From an uncultured Methylococcales bacterium (GTDB lineage: Bacteria; Pseudomonadota; Gammaproteobacteria; Methylococcales; Methylomonadaceae): a stretch of DNA of 64,000 nucleotides. This document shows, piece by piece, positions 25,434 to 38,907 of the stretch. Within the stretch, counting starts at the first letter, position 1. Every line of letters starts with the position of its first letter. Under the pieces are notes generated by a model. It was not told where the DNA came from, ran no database searches, and saw only the letters and a program-made list of their open reading frames with translations. The position numbers and the translations under genes are program-made. The stretch is from assembly GCA_913019935.1 (NCBI GenBank), contig CAJVZC010000005.1:1-64000 (forward strand). The letters run 5' to 3'.

Positions 25434-26450
25434 TTAATAATTTCGTTGTACTGAAAAAACAGCCAATTCTGTCATGGCCTGTTTATAAGGAGAGTCCGGT
25501 ATTAAATCTAGGGCGTTAATGGCCTTTTGTGCTTCTTCGTCAGCACGTTTTTCTGTGTAAGTAATTGCCCCGGTTGCTTTAACGATTTTGTAAACGTCGT
25601 TGAATGCGTTGCGGTCACCTTCTTTAATGGCATTGATGATGATTTGAGAGTCGTGTTCATTAGCGTGCTCAATAGCATGGATGAGCGGGAGTGTGGGTTT
25701 GCCTTCGGCAAGGTCATCGCCTAGGTTTTTACCGAGATCTTCAGCGTTCGCTTTATAGTCTAAGGCGTCATCAATGAGTTGGAAAGCATTGCCTAGGTGC
25801 ATACCGTAAGCAGCCATTTGGGATTCAGTTTCGTCAGGTGCATTTACCAGTACCGCGCTTAGGCGTGTAGCAGCACTAAAAAGGATCGCTGTTTTTCTAG
25901 AGATAACTTCCAGATAGCTAGCTTCTGTGGTGGTCGGGTTGTTGCAGTTAAGGAGTTGCAATACTTCCCCTTCTGCGATTGCGGTTGTTGTTTTAGAAAG
26001 GATTTCCATGACCCGCATCTTGTCAGCCCTAACCATCATCTCAAAGGCTTTGGAATAAAGGAAGTCGCCGACGAGAACGCTGGCAGCATTACCCCACACG
26101 GCATTAGCAGAGCCTTTACCGCGTCTTAAATCAGATTCATCGACGACATCATCGTGTAATAAGGTGGCGGTATGAATAAATTCAATAACGGCAGCCAGTG
26201 TTAAGTGTTGCTGGCCATCATAATTCAGTGCTTTGGCCGCAAGAAGCAATAGCATAGGGCGTAATCTTTTACCCCCACTGCCGACAATATAGTGGCCGAT
26301 CTGATTAATCAGAACAACATCGGAGTTGAGTTCATTTAAAATCAGTTGGTCTGTTGCTTGACTGTCATCAAGGGTGAGCATTTTGATGGTGTCAAAATCA
26401 ATAGTCTGATTCATGTCAAATGGTTTTTGTTCTTGGCTTTGTGCGGGCAT
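25434..26450 (-). CDS. ispB: Octaprenyl/polyprenyl diphosphate synthase IspB
   Basis: 338 residues. Trans-prenyltransferase that builds the side chain of ubiquinone or menaquinone. First aspartate-rich motif LLHDDVVDESDLRRG (about 94-108), GGKRLRPMLLLLAAKAL before it, and the second motif FQLIDDALDY with GKNLGDDLAEGKPTLPLI. ATG 26450 and the in-frame ATG 26414 (MNQTIDF) are both possible starts; neither has a clear ribosome site. Divergent from rplU, the conserved arrangement in gammaproteobacteria. Confidence 0.94.
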   Translation of the reverse strand: MPAQSQEQKPFDMNQTIDFDTIKMLTLDDSQATDQLILNELNSDVVLINQIGHYIVGSGGKRLRPMLLLLAAKALNYDGQQHLTLAAVIEFIHTATLLHDDVVDESDLRRGKGSANAVWGNAASVLVGDFLYSKAFEMMVRADKMRVMEILSKTTTAIAEGEVLQLLNCNNPTTTEASYLEVISRKTAILFSAATRLSAVLVNAPDETESQMAAYGMHLGNAFQLIDDALDYKANAEDLGKNLGDDLAEGKPTLPLIHAIEHANEHDSQIIINAIKEGDRNAFNDVYKIVKATGAITYTEKRADEEAQKAINALDLIPDSPYKQAMTELAVFSVQRNY

Positions 26451-26559
26451 GATGCTTTTTTCTGATAAAATATACCGTGTATTTTACATAAAAGTTGTGT
26501 TCAACGTTGGTATTTCTGTTTCTCTAAGGGTCCCTAATATAGGAATAATGAATTTTGGG

Positions 26560-26588
26560 TTGACGATATTGCTTTTTATGATTAAAAT
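26560..26588 (+). promoter_or_regulatory. rplU-rpmA promoter
   Basis: TTGACG at 26560-26565 and TAAAAT at 26583-26588 with an ideal 17-base spacer. Transcription would start near 26595, about 37 bases before the rplU start. Confidence 0.7.
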
Positions 26589-26631
26589 TGCCGATTAATT
26601 TCAATAACCATGTTACGTGGAGATTAACCAG

Positions 26632-26943
26632 ATGTATGCGGTAATTCAAACAGGCGGTAAACAATATCGCGTTGAAGAAGGGTCAGTCCTTAAAATAGAG
26701 AAGCTGGATGTAGATTCAGGTGAAAATGTAGAGTTCGATAAGGTGTTGTTGGTACAGTCGGATGATGCGATTAAGGTTGGTCAGCCTTTTGTTGACGGCG
26801 GTAAGGTAACTGGAAAGGTTACTTCGCAAGGGCGGCATAAGAAAATTAAGATCATTAAATTCAAAAGACGTAAGCACCAGATGAAGCAAATGGGGCATCG
26901 TCAATATTACACGGAAGTCCAAATTACTGGAATTTCTGCATAA
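26632..26943 (+). CDS. rplU: 50S ribosomal protein L21
   Basis: 103 residues from ATG 26632, exactly the E. coli length; GGAG at 26619-26622 supports it over the GTG at 26617. Begins [17 protein letters not shown] and ends with the [21 protein letters not shown] and [10 protein letters not shown] region of L21. Binds 23S rRNA. Operon rplU-rpmA. Confidence 0.98.
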   Translation: MYAVIQTGGKQYRVEEGSVLKIEKLDVDSGENVEFDKVLLVQSDDAIKVGQPFVDGGKVTGKVTSQGRHKKIKIIKFKRRKHQMKQMGHRQYYTEVQITGISA

Positions 26944-26967
26944 TTAATACTTAGGTGGGGTTGGAAA

Positions 26968-27225
26968 ATGGCTCATAAAAAGGCAGGCGGTAGTACTCGG
27001 AACGGTCGCGATTCGGAATCGAAGCGATTAGGCGTTAAACGTTACGGTGGAGAAGCAGTTGCTGCAGGTAATATTCTTGTTCGTCAGCGCGGTACGCGGT
27101 TTCATCCCGGGGTGAACGTAGGTTGCGGGAAGGATCATACGCTTTTTGCAAAAGCAGAAGGACGTGTTGTTTTTGAGGTTAAAGGACCTAAAAAACGCAG
27201 TTATGTGAGCGTTGTAGCCGCATAA
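26968..27225 (+). CDS. rpmA: 50S ribosomal protein L27
   Basis: 85 residues, full length. [20 protein letters not shown] is the flexible N-terminus reaching the peptidyl-transferase centre; [19 protein letters not shown] follows. It begins directly with MAHKK, without a cleaved extension of the Firmicutes type. A strong terminator follows. Confidence 0.98.
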   Translation: MAHKKAGGSTRNGRDSESKRLGVKRYGGEAVAAGNILVRQRGTRFHPGVNVGCGKDHTLFAKAEGRVVFEVKGPKKRSYVSVVAA

Positions 27226-27272
27226 GTTAAGCGCAGATAAGCGGTGACGCTTTAAGTGCTAGATAGTTTATT

Positions 27273-27307
27273 AAAGCCTCACCTTTTTAGGTGGGGCTTT
27301 TTTGTTT
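27273..27307 (+). terminator. Rho-independent terminator after rpmA
   Basis: An 11-base stem (27273-27283 AAAGCCTCACC with 27290-27300 GGTGGGGCTTT, one T-G wobble) with a 6-base loop is followed by a T-rich run. It separates the ribosomal protein operon from obgE, though some read-through is likely since obgE has no strong promoter that I can see. Confidence 0.88.
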
Positions 27308-27369
27308 GTAGTGGTAGCTGGTGTGATTTTTTGAAGGCTCTGTTTTGATAGGGGAGCTATTCTTTATAG

Positions 27370-29527
<2,158 letters not shown>

Positions 29528-29536
29528 GGTGGATCG

Positions 29537-29573
29537 ACAAGGGTAAGCTTTACGCTTTACCCTTGTGTAACCT
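29537..29573 (+). terminator. Terminator between proB and rpsT
   Basis: A perfect 10-base stem (29537-29546 ACAAGGGTAA, 29557-29566 TTACCCTTGT) with a 10-base loop, followed shortly by CCTTTTTATT on the plus strand. It lies between convergent genes and the hairpin could work for both, but the T tract favours the proB side. Confidence 0.75.
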
Positions 29574-29575
29574 TT

Positions 29576-29848
29576 TTATTTAGCGGTCGCTAACGCGCGG
29601 ACTTTAGCGTTTAGTCTGCTTTTTCCGCGAGCGGCTTTATTTTTATGAATTAAGCCTTTGCTTACTGCTGAATCAATAACAGAAGCAGTTTTTTGGTAAG
29701 CTTGCTTTGATCCTTCAAGATCGTTATTGCTAATCGCTGCGATAACAGTCTTGATATAAGTTCTTAAGTTGCTGCGTTGAGACGCATTGAGTGCGCGGTG
29801 CTTCTCTGCTTGACGCGCTCTTTTCTTAGCTTGTGGTGAGTTAGCCAT
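29576..29848 (-). CDS. rpsT: 30S ribosomal protein S20
   Basis: 90 residues, near the usual 87. Begins MANSPQAKKRARQAEKHR and ends with the KGLIHKNKAARGKSRLNAKV region. Binds 16S rRNA and stabilises 30S assembly. Transcribed alone from the strong promoter just upstream; divergent from murJ, the usual arrangement. Confidence 0.97.
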   Translation of the reverse strand: MANSPQAKKRARQAEKHRALNASQRSNLRTYIKTVIAAISNNDLEGSKQAYQKTASVIDSAVSKGLIHKNKAARGKSRLNAKVRALATAK

Positions 29849-29884
29849 GATTTTTTATATTTAAGTAGTTTCAATCAATCGGGT

Positions 29885-29913
29885 ATTATCTTAATTAATG
29901 CTATTATTGTCAA
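29885..29913 (-). promoter_or_regulatory. rpsT promoter
   Basis: On the minus strand, a perfect -35 TTGACA (29913-29908) and a -10 GATAAT (29890-29885) with a 17-base spacer. Transcription would start near 29878, some 30 bases before the rpsT ATG. Confidence 0.8.
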
Positions 29914-29949
29914 ACTTTGATTCAATCATTTTTATATCTATAGTCTATT

Positions 29950-31488
29950 TTGAGTAAACAATTATTAAAATCGACGGCAATTGTGAGTTTTATGACCATG
30001 TTGTCGCGCATTATGGGATTTATTCGGGATATGTTGCTCGCGCGTCTGTTTGGTGCTGATGCCGCCACGGATGTATTTTTTATCGCCTTTAAAATACCTA
30101 ATTTCTTAAGGCGCCTCTTTGCTGAAGGTGCATTCTCTCAGGCCTTTGTTCCTGTGTTAGCGGAGTACAAAGAGCAACACGGTAAAGAGGCGTTAAAACA
30201 GTTTGTGGATCGAGCGGGAGGGTCTTTAGCCTTAGTTTTGATTGCGCTAACTATTGTGGGAGTTATTGCGGCTCCAGTTATAATTATGGTGTTTGCACCG
30301 GGTTTTTTATGGGAACAAAGTGGTCAATATGACTTGGCTGTAGCATTATTGCGGTTGACTTTTCCTTACCTATTTTTTATTTCCTCGGTCGCGTTTGCGG
30401 GCGGTATTTTAAATACGTTTGGTAAATTTGTGGTGCCGGCTTTCACGCCAGTCTTTTTAAATTTGTGTCTAATTGGGGCGGCTATTTGGTTGGCTCCGCT
30501 CATGAATGAGCCGGTTATGGCATTGGCTTGGGGGGTTTTTGCGGCCGGTATTGTGCAATTATTATTTCAATTTCCTGCATTGATGCGTTTAGGCTTGTTG
30601 CCGCGTTTACGATTTGGATTTAAGGATTCTGGCGTCAAAAAGATTATGTCTTTAATGGTGCCGGCATTGTTTGGGGCTTCAGTCACGCAAATTAATTTAT
30701 TGTTAGATACGGTAATAGCCTCTTTTTTGGCTACCGGAAGTATTTCTTGGCTTTATTATTCGGATCGACTTGTTGAGTTTCCATTGGGTGTTTTTGGGGT
30801 GGCGCTAGCAACGGTTATTTTGCCTAGACTGTCTAAAAATTATGCGACGGGAGATGATCAATCATTTTCTAGTGCATTGGATTGGGGGTTGCGTTGGGTT
30901 GTGATTATCGGCGTTCCTGCTTCAATTGGCTTGGGGCTTTTGGCTGAGCCTATGTTGTCGACCTTATTCCAATATGAAAATTTCACTCATCATGATGTCG
31001 TTATGGCAGGAAGAAGTTTGATTGCCTATGCCTTAGGATTATTGGGTTTCGTCTTGATTAAAGTTCTGGTACCGGGGTTTACGTCGAGGCAAGATATGAA
31101 GACGCCAGTTAAGTTTGGTGTTTATGCTATGGGTTTTAATATGGTACTTAATATTTGTTTAGTTTTTCCATTGGCGCATGCAGGGTTGGCATTGGCGACA
31201 TCAATTAGTGCTTTTTTGAATGCCGGGTTATTACTGGGAGCCTTGTTGAAGCAAAAGATTTTTATCCCTAAGAAAGGCTGGGGCATATTTATGGTTAGAG
31301 TTTTCATTGCTAATGTGGCGATGGGTGGGGTGTTATATTATTTTGTGTACGGTGCAAATTGGTCTGAATGGCAGATGGATCAGCGTATTTTTGAGTTGAT
31401 ACGATGGATAGCAGTTGGTTTTTCGGTTTATTTCGGTGCGTTATTGGTTTTTGGGTTGCGACTTAGGCATTTAAAGGGGGCTGCTTGA
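29950..31488 (+). CDS. murJ: Lipid II flippase MurJ
   Basis: 512 residues, about fourteen membrane segments of the MVF/MOP superfamily. It flips lipid II across the inner membrane. TTG 29950 is the start: the sequence then begins MSKQLLKSTAIVSFMTMLSR like the family. The MLARLFGADAATDVFFIAFKIPNFLRRLFAEGAFSQAFVPV region holds the arginines of the central cavity. No clear Shine-Dalgarno is present. ribF follows 67 bases after, as in other gammaproteobacteria (murJ or rpsT near ribF-ileS-lspA). Confidence 0.95.
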   Translation: MSKQLLKSTAIVSFMTMLSRIMGFIRDMLLARLFGADAATDVFFIAFKIPNFLRRLFAEGAFSQAFVPVLAEYKEQHGKEALKQFVDRAGGSLALVLIALTIVGVIAAPVIIMVFAPGFLWEQSGQYDLAVALLRLTFPYLFFISSVAFAGGILNTFGKFVVPAFTPVFLNLCLIGAAIWLAPLMNEPVMALAWGVFAAGIVQLLFQFPALMRLGLLPRLRFGFKDSGVKKIMSLMVPALFGASVTQINLLLDTVIASFLATGSISWLYYSDRLVEFPLGVFGVALATVILPRLSKNYATGDDQSFSSALDWGLRWVVIIGVPASIGLGLLAEPMLSTLFQYENFTHHDVVMAGRSLIAYALGLLGFVLIKVLVPGFTSRQDMKTPVKFGVYAMGFNMVLNICLVFPLAHAGLALATSISAFLNAGLLLGALLKQKIFIPKKGWGIFMVRVFIANVAMGGVLYYFVYGANWSEWQMDQRIFELIRWIAVGFSVYFGALLVFGLRLRHLKGAA

Positions 31489-31555
31489 GGGGAGTAGGCT
31501 ATGAGGGATTATTAAAAAATGCTAATATTCAGGGTTGTAAAAAAAGAAATAATTT

Positions 31556-32482
31556 ATGCGATTAATTCGGGGGTTAAGTCACGCCAAGAAATTTCCTAAA
31601 GGCTGCGTGTTGACGATTGGGAATTTTGATGGCGTGCATCTAGGTCATCAGGCTGTTATTAGTGGGTTAGCGCAAGAGGGTAAAAGGCTCGGGTTGCCGG
31701 TTGTTATTATGTTGTTTGAGCCTCAGCCACTTGAGTATTTTCAAGGTGAAAATGGCCCTGCACGGATAACGCGATTACGAGAGAAGGTGCTGCAGTTGAA
31801 GCAGTTGCCTGTTGATGAAGTTTACGTGCTTCGTTTTAGTCGTGTTTTAGCAGACTGGGAACCAGAATATTTTATTCAAGAAGTATTATGTAATAGCTTG
31901 AATGTTAAATATTTAGTGGTTGGCGACGATTTTCATTTTGGTAAAGCAAGGCGAGGGACGTTCTCATTATTGCAGTCGTGGGGGCATAAAATGGGTTTCG
32001 ATGTGAGCGATACCCAGCCTTATTTATTGCAGGGTAAACGGGTCAGTAGCACGTTAATACGTGATGCTTTAGCAAAAGGAGATCTTGACAGCGCCGCATT
32101 GTTTTTAGGGCGTTCTTTTTCTGTTTGTGGTCGAGTTGTGCATGGCGACAAGCGAGGACGTACCTTAGGTTTTCCGACAGCTAATGTTGAAATGTTTAGA
32201 AAAACCTCGCCGGTTGTCGGTGTTTTTGCGATCACCTTGACAGGGCTCGGTGGGCAAGTAATTCGTGGTGTTGCAAATGTCGGTAATCGGCCCACGGTAA
32301 AAGGTATAGGTCTTTTGTTGGAGGTTCATTTGTTTGATTTCAATGAGGATATATACGGACGTTATGTAGAAGTGCATTTTAAGAAGAAAATTAGAGATGA
32401 AAAACATTTTCAATCTCTTGAAGAACTTAAGCTTCAAATTAGAGAAGATATAACAGTTGCAAAAAGTAGCTTAGATTATTAA
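31556..32482 (+). CDS. ribF: Bifunctional riboflavin kinase / FAD synthetase
   Basis: 308 residues. The N-terminal half is a nucleotidyltransferase (FAD synthetase): [16 protein letters not shown] at about 22-37, [14 protein letters not shown] and the [13 protein letters not shown] motif. The C-terminal half is riboflavin kinase: [31 protein letters not shown] and [14 protein letters not shown]. It makes FMN and FAD. Start of the conserved ribF-ileS-lspA run; ileS follows after 13 bases. Confidence 0.96.
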   Translation: MRLIRGLSHAKKFPKGCVLTIGNFDGVHLGHQAVISGLAQEGKRLGLPVVIMLFEPQPLEYFQGENGPARITRLREKVLQLKQLPVDEVYVLRFSRVLADWEPEYFIQEVLCNSLNVKYLVVGDDFHFGKARRGTFSLLQSWGHKMGFDVSDTQPYLLQGKRVSSTLIRDALAKGDLDSAALFLGRSFSVCGRVVHGDKRGRTLGFPTANVEMFRKTSPVVGVFAITLTGLGGQVIRGVANVGNRPTVKGIGLLLEVHLFDFNEDIYGRYVEVHFKKKIRDEKHFQSLEELKLQIREDITVAKSSLDY

Positions 32483-32495
32483 AAGTGATGGGACC

Positions 32496-35318
32496 ATGGA
32501 ATATAAAAAGACACTGAATTTACCTAAAACAGCTTTCCCCATGAAAGCGAATTTGGCGCAAAGAGAGCCGGAGCGTTTAAACCACTGGCAAAAGTCATCT
32601 TTATACCAAGCGATCAGAGAGGTCTATGATGGACGAGAGAAGTTCATTTTGCATGATGGGCCTCCGTATGCAAATGGAGCTATTCATATAGGTCATGCGG
32701 TTAATAAGGTACTCAAGGATATGATTGTTAAATCAAAAACACTTAGTGGCTTTGATGCGCATTATATTCCGGGTTGGGACTGTCATGGCTTGCCCATTGA
32801 ATTAATGGTCGAAAAAAAATCGGGCAAAGCGGGCGATAAGGTTAGTGCTACGAAATTTCGTGAATTATGTCGTGATTATGCTAGCAAGCAAGTTGCGCTA
32901 CAGCGTGATGAGTTTATTCGGTTAGGCGTTTTTGGGGAGTGGGAGACACCCTATTTAACGATGGATTATAACGTTGAAGCGAATATTGTTCGAGCGTTAG
33001 GTAAAATTGCCAGCCGCGGTCATTTGCATCAAGGTGCAAAGCCTGTGCATTGGTGTACTGATTGTGGGTCTGCTTTAGCGGAGGCGGAAGTAGAGTATGA
33101 AGATAAGAAGTCGCCGGCCATTGATGTCAAATTCCAGGTGTCGGATGAGCAGGAATTTTGGGATCGCTGTGAGGTTTCTGGCGGGCAAGGACAGGGCCCT
33201 ATTTCATTTGTAATTTGGACCACAACCCCGTGGACATTGCCTGCGAATCAGGGGGTTGCACTTCATCCTGAATTAGAATACGTTATCGTTCAGTGTGTGA
33301 TCGAGGGGCGTTCGGAGCGTTTAGTTTTAGCACAAGCCTTACTGAGTGATGTTGTTGCAAGGTATGGCATTGAGGAGCATGAGGTTTTAACCCGTTGTGA
33401 AGGGCGTGTTTTTGAGACCTTACGGGTGCAGCATCCTTTTTATGATCGACAGGTGCCGATTGTTTTAGGGGATCATGTTACTACAGAAGCAGGAACGGGT
33501 GCTGTGCATACGGCTCCAGGTCATGGTCAAGATGATTATCTAGTCGGGCTCAAATATGATTTACCGATAGATAACCCGGTGGCAGATAATGGTGTTTTTT
33601 TACCGGGAACAGAGTTTTTTGCCGGCGAGCATGTTTTTAAAGCAAACAGTCATGTCCTAGCGGTGTTGAAAGAGCATGGAAAACTCGTTCATGAAACTAT
33701 TTTGGAGCATAGTTATCCGCATTGTTGGCGTCATAAAACGCCGATAATTTTTAGGGCGACACCGCAATGGTTTATTGCTATGGATCAGGCTAAGCTGCGA
33801 GAGATGGCGTTGACGGCTATTGATAATGTTCAATGGATTCCAGAATGGGGTAAGGTCAGAATTCAAGGCATGGTTGATGGTCGTCCTGATTGGTGTATTT
33901 CAAGGCAACGTAACTGGGGCGTGCCGGTTGCTTTATTTGTACATAAGGTTACGCGTGAATTGCACCCTGAAACAGAGGCCTTGATTGAACTGGTTGCAAA
34001 ACGTATTGAAGAAAAAGGAATTGAAGCATGGTTTAGTTTAGATCCGAAAGAGATTCTAGGGTCTGATGCGGAGCATTACGAGAAAATGTCTGATACGTTG
34101 GACGTGTGGTTTGATTCCGGTGTGACGCATGCGAGTGTTCTTCAAGAGCGAGAGAATTTACACTTTCCGGCCGACTTATATCTAGAAGGTTCTGATCAGC
34201 ACCGGGGTTGGTTCCAGTCGTCTTTATTGACGGCTGTTGCGATAAATGGTGAGGCACCTTATAAGGCTGTGTTAACGCATGGTTTTGTTGTGGATGCTGA
34301 TGGCCGAAAAATGTCTAAATCAAAAGGCAATGTTGTTGCGCCGCAAACTATTATGAAAACTTTAGGTGCGGATGTTTTGCGGTTATGGGTTGCTGCGACC
34401 GATTATCGAGGTGAGATGTCAGTTTCTGATGAGATTCTAAAGCGTACTTCAGATGTGTACCGTAGATTACGTAATACGGCGCGTTTTTTATTATCTAATT
34501 TAGATGGTTTTGACCCCGCCTCTGACTGTGTTCCACCCGGAGAGTTATTGTACTTAGATAAATGGGTTGTTGATCGTAGCTATGAATTACAACAGGAAGT
34601 CATAGCCGCTTATGATGATTATGAGTTTTTACAGGTTTATCAGAAAGTACATCATTTTTGTGCAATTGAGCTAGGTGGTTTTTATCTGGATATTATTAAG
34701 GATAGGCAATATACCGCGAAAGAGGATAGTTTAGCGCGTCGTTCTGGGCAGACTGCAATGTATCATGTTGTCGAAGCGTTAACGCGATGGTTGGCACCAA
34801 TCACTTGTTATACCGCTGATGAGATTTGGTCATATTTACCTGGCGAACGATCTGAAAGTGTTTTTCTAGCGACTTGGTATGACGGTTTATTTCAATTAAC
34901 TGAGGGTGACTTGTTGAGTCGTGATGATTGGACACAAATTATTGCTATTCGTGAGGTTGTGAGTAAAGAGCTTGAGGCTTTAAGGCAGTCAGGTGCTATC
35001 GGGGCTTCTTTGAATGCAGAGGTTGAGTTGTTTTGTTCAACTGAGATAGAAATGTTATTAAAACGATTGGGTTCTGAGTTGCGTTTTGTTTTTATCACTT
35101 CAGCGGCAAAGGTCAGCCATATAACCGAATGTACAGACGATGTGATTGAGACAGAGTTATCAGGAGTGAAATTAAAGTTAGCGGTTTCTTCGCATGAAAA
35201 ATGTGTTCGTTGTTGGCATCATTCAGAAGATATCGGTCAAGATGATACCCACCCTGAATTATGTGGTCGTTGTGTTGAAAATATTTGTGCTGACGGTGAA
35301 ACGCGCGTGTTTGTCTAA
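32496..35318 (+). CDS. ileS: Isoleucyl-tRNA synthetase IleS
   Basis: 940 residues, the typical bacterial length. Class I synthetase. HIGH motif in [18 protein letters not shown] (about 57-74), editing (CP1) domain with [24 protein letters not shown] motif in [16 protein letters not shown] (~602), and a C-terminal zinc ribbon [10 protein letters not shown] and [14 protein letters not shown] precedes ATG 32496. lspA begins 7 bases after its stop. Confidence 0.97.
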   Translation: MEYKKTLNLPKTAFPMKANLAQREPERLNHWQKSSLYQAIREVYDGREKFILHDGPPYANGAIHIGHAVNKVLKDMIVKSKTLSGFDAHYIPGWDCHGLPIELMVEKKSGKAGDKVSATKFRELCRDYASKQVALQRDEFIRLGVFGEWETPYLTMDYNVEANIVRALGKIASRGHLHQGAKPVHWCTDCGSALAEAEVEYEDKKSPAIDVKFQVSDEQEFWDRCEVSGGQGQGPISFVIWTTTPWTLPANQGVALHPELEYVIVQCVIEGRSERLVLAQALLSDVVARYGIEEHEVLTRCEGRVFETLRVQHPFYDRQVPIVLGDHVTTEAGTGAVHTAPGHGQDDYLVGLKYDLPIDNPVADNGVFLPGTEFFAGEHVFKANSHVLAVLKEHGKLVHETILEHSYPHCWRHKTPIIFRATPQWFIAMDQAKLREMALTAIDNVQWIPEWGKVRIQGMVDGRPDWCISRQRNWGVPVALFVHKVTRELHPETEALIELVAKRIEEKGIEAWFSLDPKEILGSDAEHYEKMSDTLDVWFDSGVTHASVLQERENLHFPADLYLEGSDQHRGWFQSSLLTAVAINGEAPYKAVLTHGFVVDADGRKMSKSKGNVVAPQTIMKTLGADVLRLWVAATDYRGEMSVSDEILKRTSDVYRRLRNTARFLLSNLDGFDPASDCVPPGELLYLDKWVVDRSYELQQEVIAAYDDYEFLQVYQKVHHFCAIELGGFYLDIIKDRQYTAKEDSLARRSGQTAMYHVVEALTRWLAPITCYTADEIWSYLPGERSESVFLATWYDGLFQLTEGDLLSRDDWTQIIAIREVVSKELEALRQSGAIGASLNAEVELFCSTEIEMLLKRLGSELRFVFITSAAKVSHITECTDDVIETELSGVKLKLAVSSHEKCVRCWHHSEDIGQDDTHPELCGRCVENICADGETRVFV

Positions 35319-35325
35319 AGTGGGT

Positions 35326-35799
35326 ATGTCAATGACTCGTTGGTTATGGGTGTCTGTGTTTACCGTGGTGTTTGATCAGGCAAGTAAATTTGCCGTTTTG
35401 ACGATGATGGAGCTTTATCAGACTATAGCGGTTATGCCGTTTGTCAATTTCACGTATGTGCATAATACCGGTGCAGCCTTTAGTTTCCTTAGCCAGGCGG
35501 GAGGTTGGCAACGGTGGTTTTTTGCATTTTTTGCCGTTGTCATTAGTCTGGTTTTGTTGGTTTGGCTGATTCGACTTAAGCCGCACGAGCGACTGTTGGC
35601 GATTGCTTTGTCTTTGGTGTTAGGTGGTGCGATAGGCAATTTGATTGACCGTGTTGCATTGGGGTATGTGATTGATTTTATCGATGTGTATTACCAGTCA
35701 TGGCATTGGCCAGTTTTTAATATTGCCGACTGCGCGATTACAATAGGGGTGGCTTTATTGGTGTTAGATTCTTTATTGTCGAAAGAGGTTGAGGGGTAA
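35326..35799 (+). CDS. lspA: Lipoprotein signal peptidase LspA
   Basis: 157 residues from ATG 35326; the frame is open back into ileS, but that portion is a shadow of ileS. An aspartyl protease in the inner membrane that cleaves prolipoprotein signal peptides. Four membrane segments; catalytic aspartates are in GYVIDFIDVY and VFNIADCAITIG. NTGAAFSFL and GGAIGNLIDRV are family signatures. An in-frame ATG at 35332 is an alternative start. Confidence 0.95.
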   Translation: MSMTRWLWVSVFTVVFDQASKFAVLTMMELYQTIAVMPFVNFTYVHNTGAAFSFLSQAGGWQRWFFAFFAVVISLVLLVWLIRLKPHERLLAIALSLVLGGAIGNLIDRVALGYVIDFIDVYYQSWHWPVFNIADCAITIGVALLVLDSLLSKEVEG

Positions 35800-35812
35800 C
35801 TTCTTTAGTGAG

Positions 35813-36361
35813 CTAAGGGGCTTTAAGTAAATGGTTTATTTTCTCCCAATTAAAGTAATGACCGGGGTCGCTTTTTCTGTCGGGTGCAATCGTGCTGTGT
35901 CCCGTTATTTGTTTAGTAGTTAGCTGGGGATAATGAGCGATTAACAGTTTTATGACCTGTGCCAGTTTCAGATATTGAGCGTCTTGGTAAGGAGAGTCGT
36001 CGGTACCTTCCAGTTCAATCCCGATTGAAAAATCATTGCATTGACTTCGTCCTTGATAGCATGATTTTCCAGCATGCCAGGCGCGCATATTAAACGGGAC
36101 ATATTGTGTGATAGCTCCATTTCTTCGGATAAAAAGGTGTGCAGAAACTTGCATTTTTGCAATGTTCTGGAACGATGGGTCGGCTTGGATAGGAAGTTTG
36201 TTGCTGAAGAAAAGGTCAACATTGTCATTGTGGTATTGTCCGCTAGGTAGGCTGATGCAATGGATAACAATGAGTGATATATCCGCTTCATCGGGTCGTT
36301 TATCGTGGTTAGGAGAAAGGCGGTGTGTGGCCTGATTTAACCAATGTTGGGTTATTTGCAT
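35813..36361 (-). CDS. ampD: 1,6-anhydro-N-acetylmuramyl-L-alanine amidase AmpD
   Basis: 182 residues from ATG 36361, close to the E. coli 183; a longer frame to 36427 is unsupported. Cytosolic zinc amidase for cell-wall recycling, and thereby a regulator of ampC-type beta-lactamase induction in some species. Zinc and catalytic residues appear in LIVIHCISLPSGQY, FNMRAWHAGKSCYQGR and TGHSTIAPDRKSDPGHYFNW. Divergent from nadC, as often found in gammaproteobacteria. Confidence 0.95.
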   Translation of the reverse strand: MQITQHWLNQATHRLSPNHDKRPDEADISLIVIHCISLPSGQYHNDNVDLFFSNKLPIQADPSFQNIAKMQVSAHLFIRRNGAITQYVPFNMRAWHAGKSCYQGRSQCNDFSIGIELEGTDDSPYQDAQYLKLAQVIKLLIAHYPQLTTKQITGHSTIAPDRKSDPGHYFNWEKINHLLKAP

Positions 36362-36479
36362 GATTTTTTCGTTAAAGTAATGAACAACCAGTACTGTATT
36401 AGATAGAAAGTTACAGTATCCTGTCAAGGTGATCTGGTTAACGTTTTAGGGCTATTAGATTAATGAGGGTGTATCGGTA

Positions 36480-37307
36480 ATGATGAGCATTGAAGAGCAA
36501 GTTAAAGTGTTTTTGGATGAGGATATTGGCTCTGGAGATGTTACTGCGCTTATTATTCCGGAAGAGTCTCAGGCGGTAGCAACGATTATAACTCGGCAAG
36601 GAATGGTGCTATGTGGTCAGGCATGGGTTAGTGCGGTATTTAAATCTTTAGATGAGACGGTTGCAATTGAATGGTTGGTTAAGGAAGGGGAGTGGGTTGA
36701 TGCAGGCAGTCAATTATGTATTCTTTCGGGTAATACGCGGGGGTTGCTGACCGGTGAGCGTACGGCTCTTAATTTATTGCAGACTTTATCTGCTGTGGCT
36801 ACGGAGTCTAGGCAATATGCCCGTGCTGTTGCGGGAACCACTTGTCAGATTCTAGACACTCGTAAGACCTTGCCAGGTCTTCGGCTGGCACAAAAATATG
36901 CGGTGAAGTGTGGCGGCTGTTTGAACCATCGAGTGGGTTTGTATGATGGTATCTTAATCAAAGAAAATCATATTGTTGCGGCAGGCTCGATTACTGCCGC
37001 TGTATCCCGAGCGCGGTTAATTAGTTCGGTACTTGTTGAAGTTGAAGTTGAGAATCAGCACGAACTCAGAGAGGCCGTTGATGCGCGTCCAGATCGAATT
37101 ATGCTGGATAATTTTTCTCTTGAGGACATGCGTGGGGCTGTGGAATGGGTTGCGGGGCGAGTTCCTTTGGAAGCGTCGGGGGATGTTACCTTGGAGGGTA
37201 TTACTACAATAGCGCGAACGGGTGTTGATTTTATTTCAGTCGGCGCGTTAACTAAAAATGTTTCGGCGGTTGACCTTTCAATGCGCGTCTCGGTTCAAAA
37301 GGGATAA
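36480..37307 (+). CDS. nadC: Nicotinate-nucleotide pyrophosphorylase (carboxylating) NadC
   Basis: 275 residues. Converts quinolinate and PRPP to nicotinate mononucleotide in NAD synthesis. Visible: DEDIGSGDVTALIIP near the N-terminus, GERTALNLLQTLSAVAT, DTRKTLPGLRLAQKYAVKCGG, HRVGLYDGILIKENHI, VEVEVENQHEL and the glycine-rich VDFISVGALTKNV end. Two adjacent ATGs (36480, 36483) could start it. Convergent with dolP. Confidence 0.96.
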   Translation: MMSIEEQVKVFLDEDIGSGDVTALIIPEESQAVATIITRQGMVLCGQAWVSAVFKSLDETVAIEWLVKEGEWVDAGSQLCILSGNTRGLLTGERTALNLLQTLSAVATESRQYARAVAGTTCQILDTRKTLPGLRLAQKYAVKCGGCLNHRVGLYDGILIKENHIVAAGSITAAVSRARLISSVLVEVEVENQHELREAVDARPDRIMLDNFSLEDMRGAVEWVAGRVPLEASGDVTLEGITTIARTGVDFISVGALTKNVSAVDLSMRVSVQKG

Positions 37308-37333
37308 AACATCACCATTTAAACGCTTAGGGT

Positions 37334-38511
<1,178 letters not shown>

Positions 38512-38892
38512 TTATAAACAGTCTTGAAAAGCATTTTTTATCCAATGGCATGTGGTGTTTTTTGATTTGTCGGGTACTACAGCGACAACATCAAATCTAA
38601 TGGCGTTGTTAACCTGATGTGCCATTATAAAATGTTGTGCCGTTTTAATGATACGGTTTTGTTTGCTTTTGGTGATACTTTCAGTTGCTGAGCCGAAGTA
38701 ATCATAAGAACGATAGCGGACCTCAATAAAAACGAATGTATTTTGGTCATTCATGATGAGATCAATTTCGCCAAAGGATGTGCGGTAGTTTCGATCAATG
38801 GGGATAAGTCCTTTTTTGATTAGAAAGTTATGAGCAATTTCTTCAGCGATAGCACCTTTTGTGGTGTTCTTTAGGGGTGGTTTAGGTGTCAT
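38512..38892 (-). CDS. yraN: YraN family (UPF0102) nuclease-like protein
   Basis: 126 residues. Restriction-endonuclease-like fold of the UPF0102 family: GAIAEEIAHNFLIKKGL, NYRTSFGEIDLIMND with the acidic motif GEIDLI, and FVFIEVRYRS (EVR at the ExK position), then a basic TKSKQNRIIKTAQHFI. Predicted to act on Holliday-junction-like or other DNA; function not established. Middle of the conserved lpoA-yraN-diaA-dolP block with short spacings. Confidence 0.92.
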   Translation of the reverse strand: MTPKPPLKNTTKGAIAEEIAHNFLIKKGLIPIDRNYRTSFGEIDLIMNDQNTFVFIEVRYRSYDYFGSATESITKSKQNRIIKTAQHFIMAHQVNNAIRFDVVAVVPDKSKNTTCHWIKNAFQDCL

Positions 38893-38907
38893 TGTGGGTT
38901 AAAAGTA

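Noticed and set aside
35194-35325. N-terminal extension of lspA into ileS
   Set aside because: The extension is the zinc-ribbon end of ileS in another frame; LspA normally starts just before the first membrane helix.
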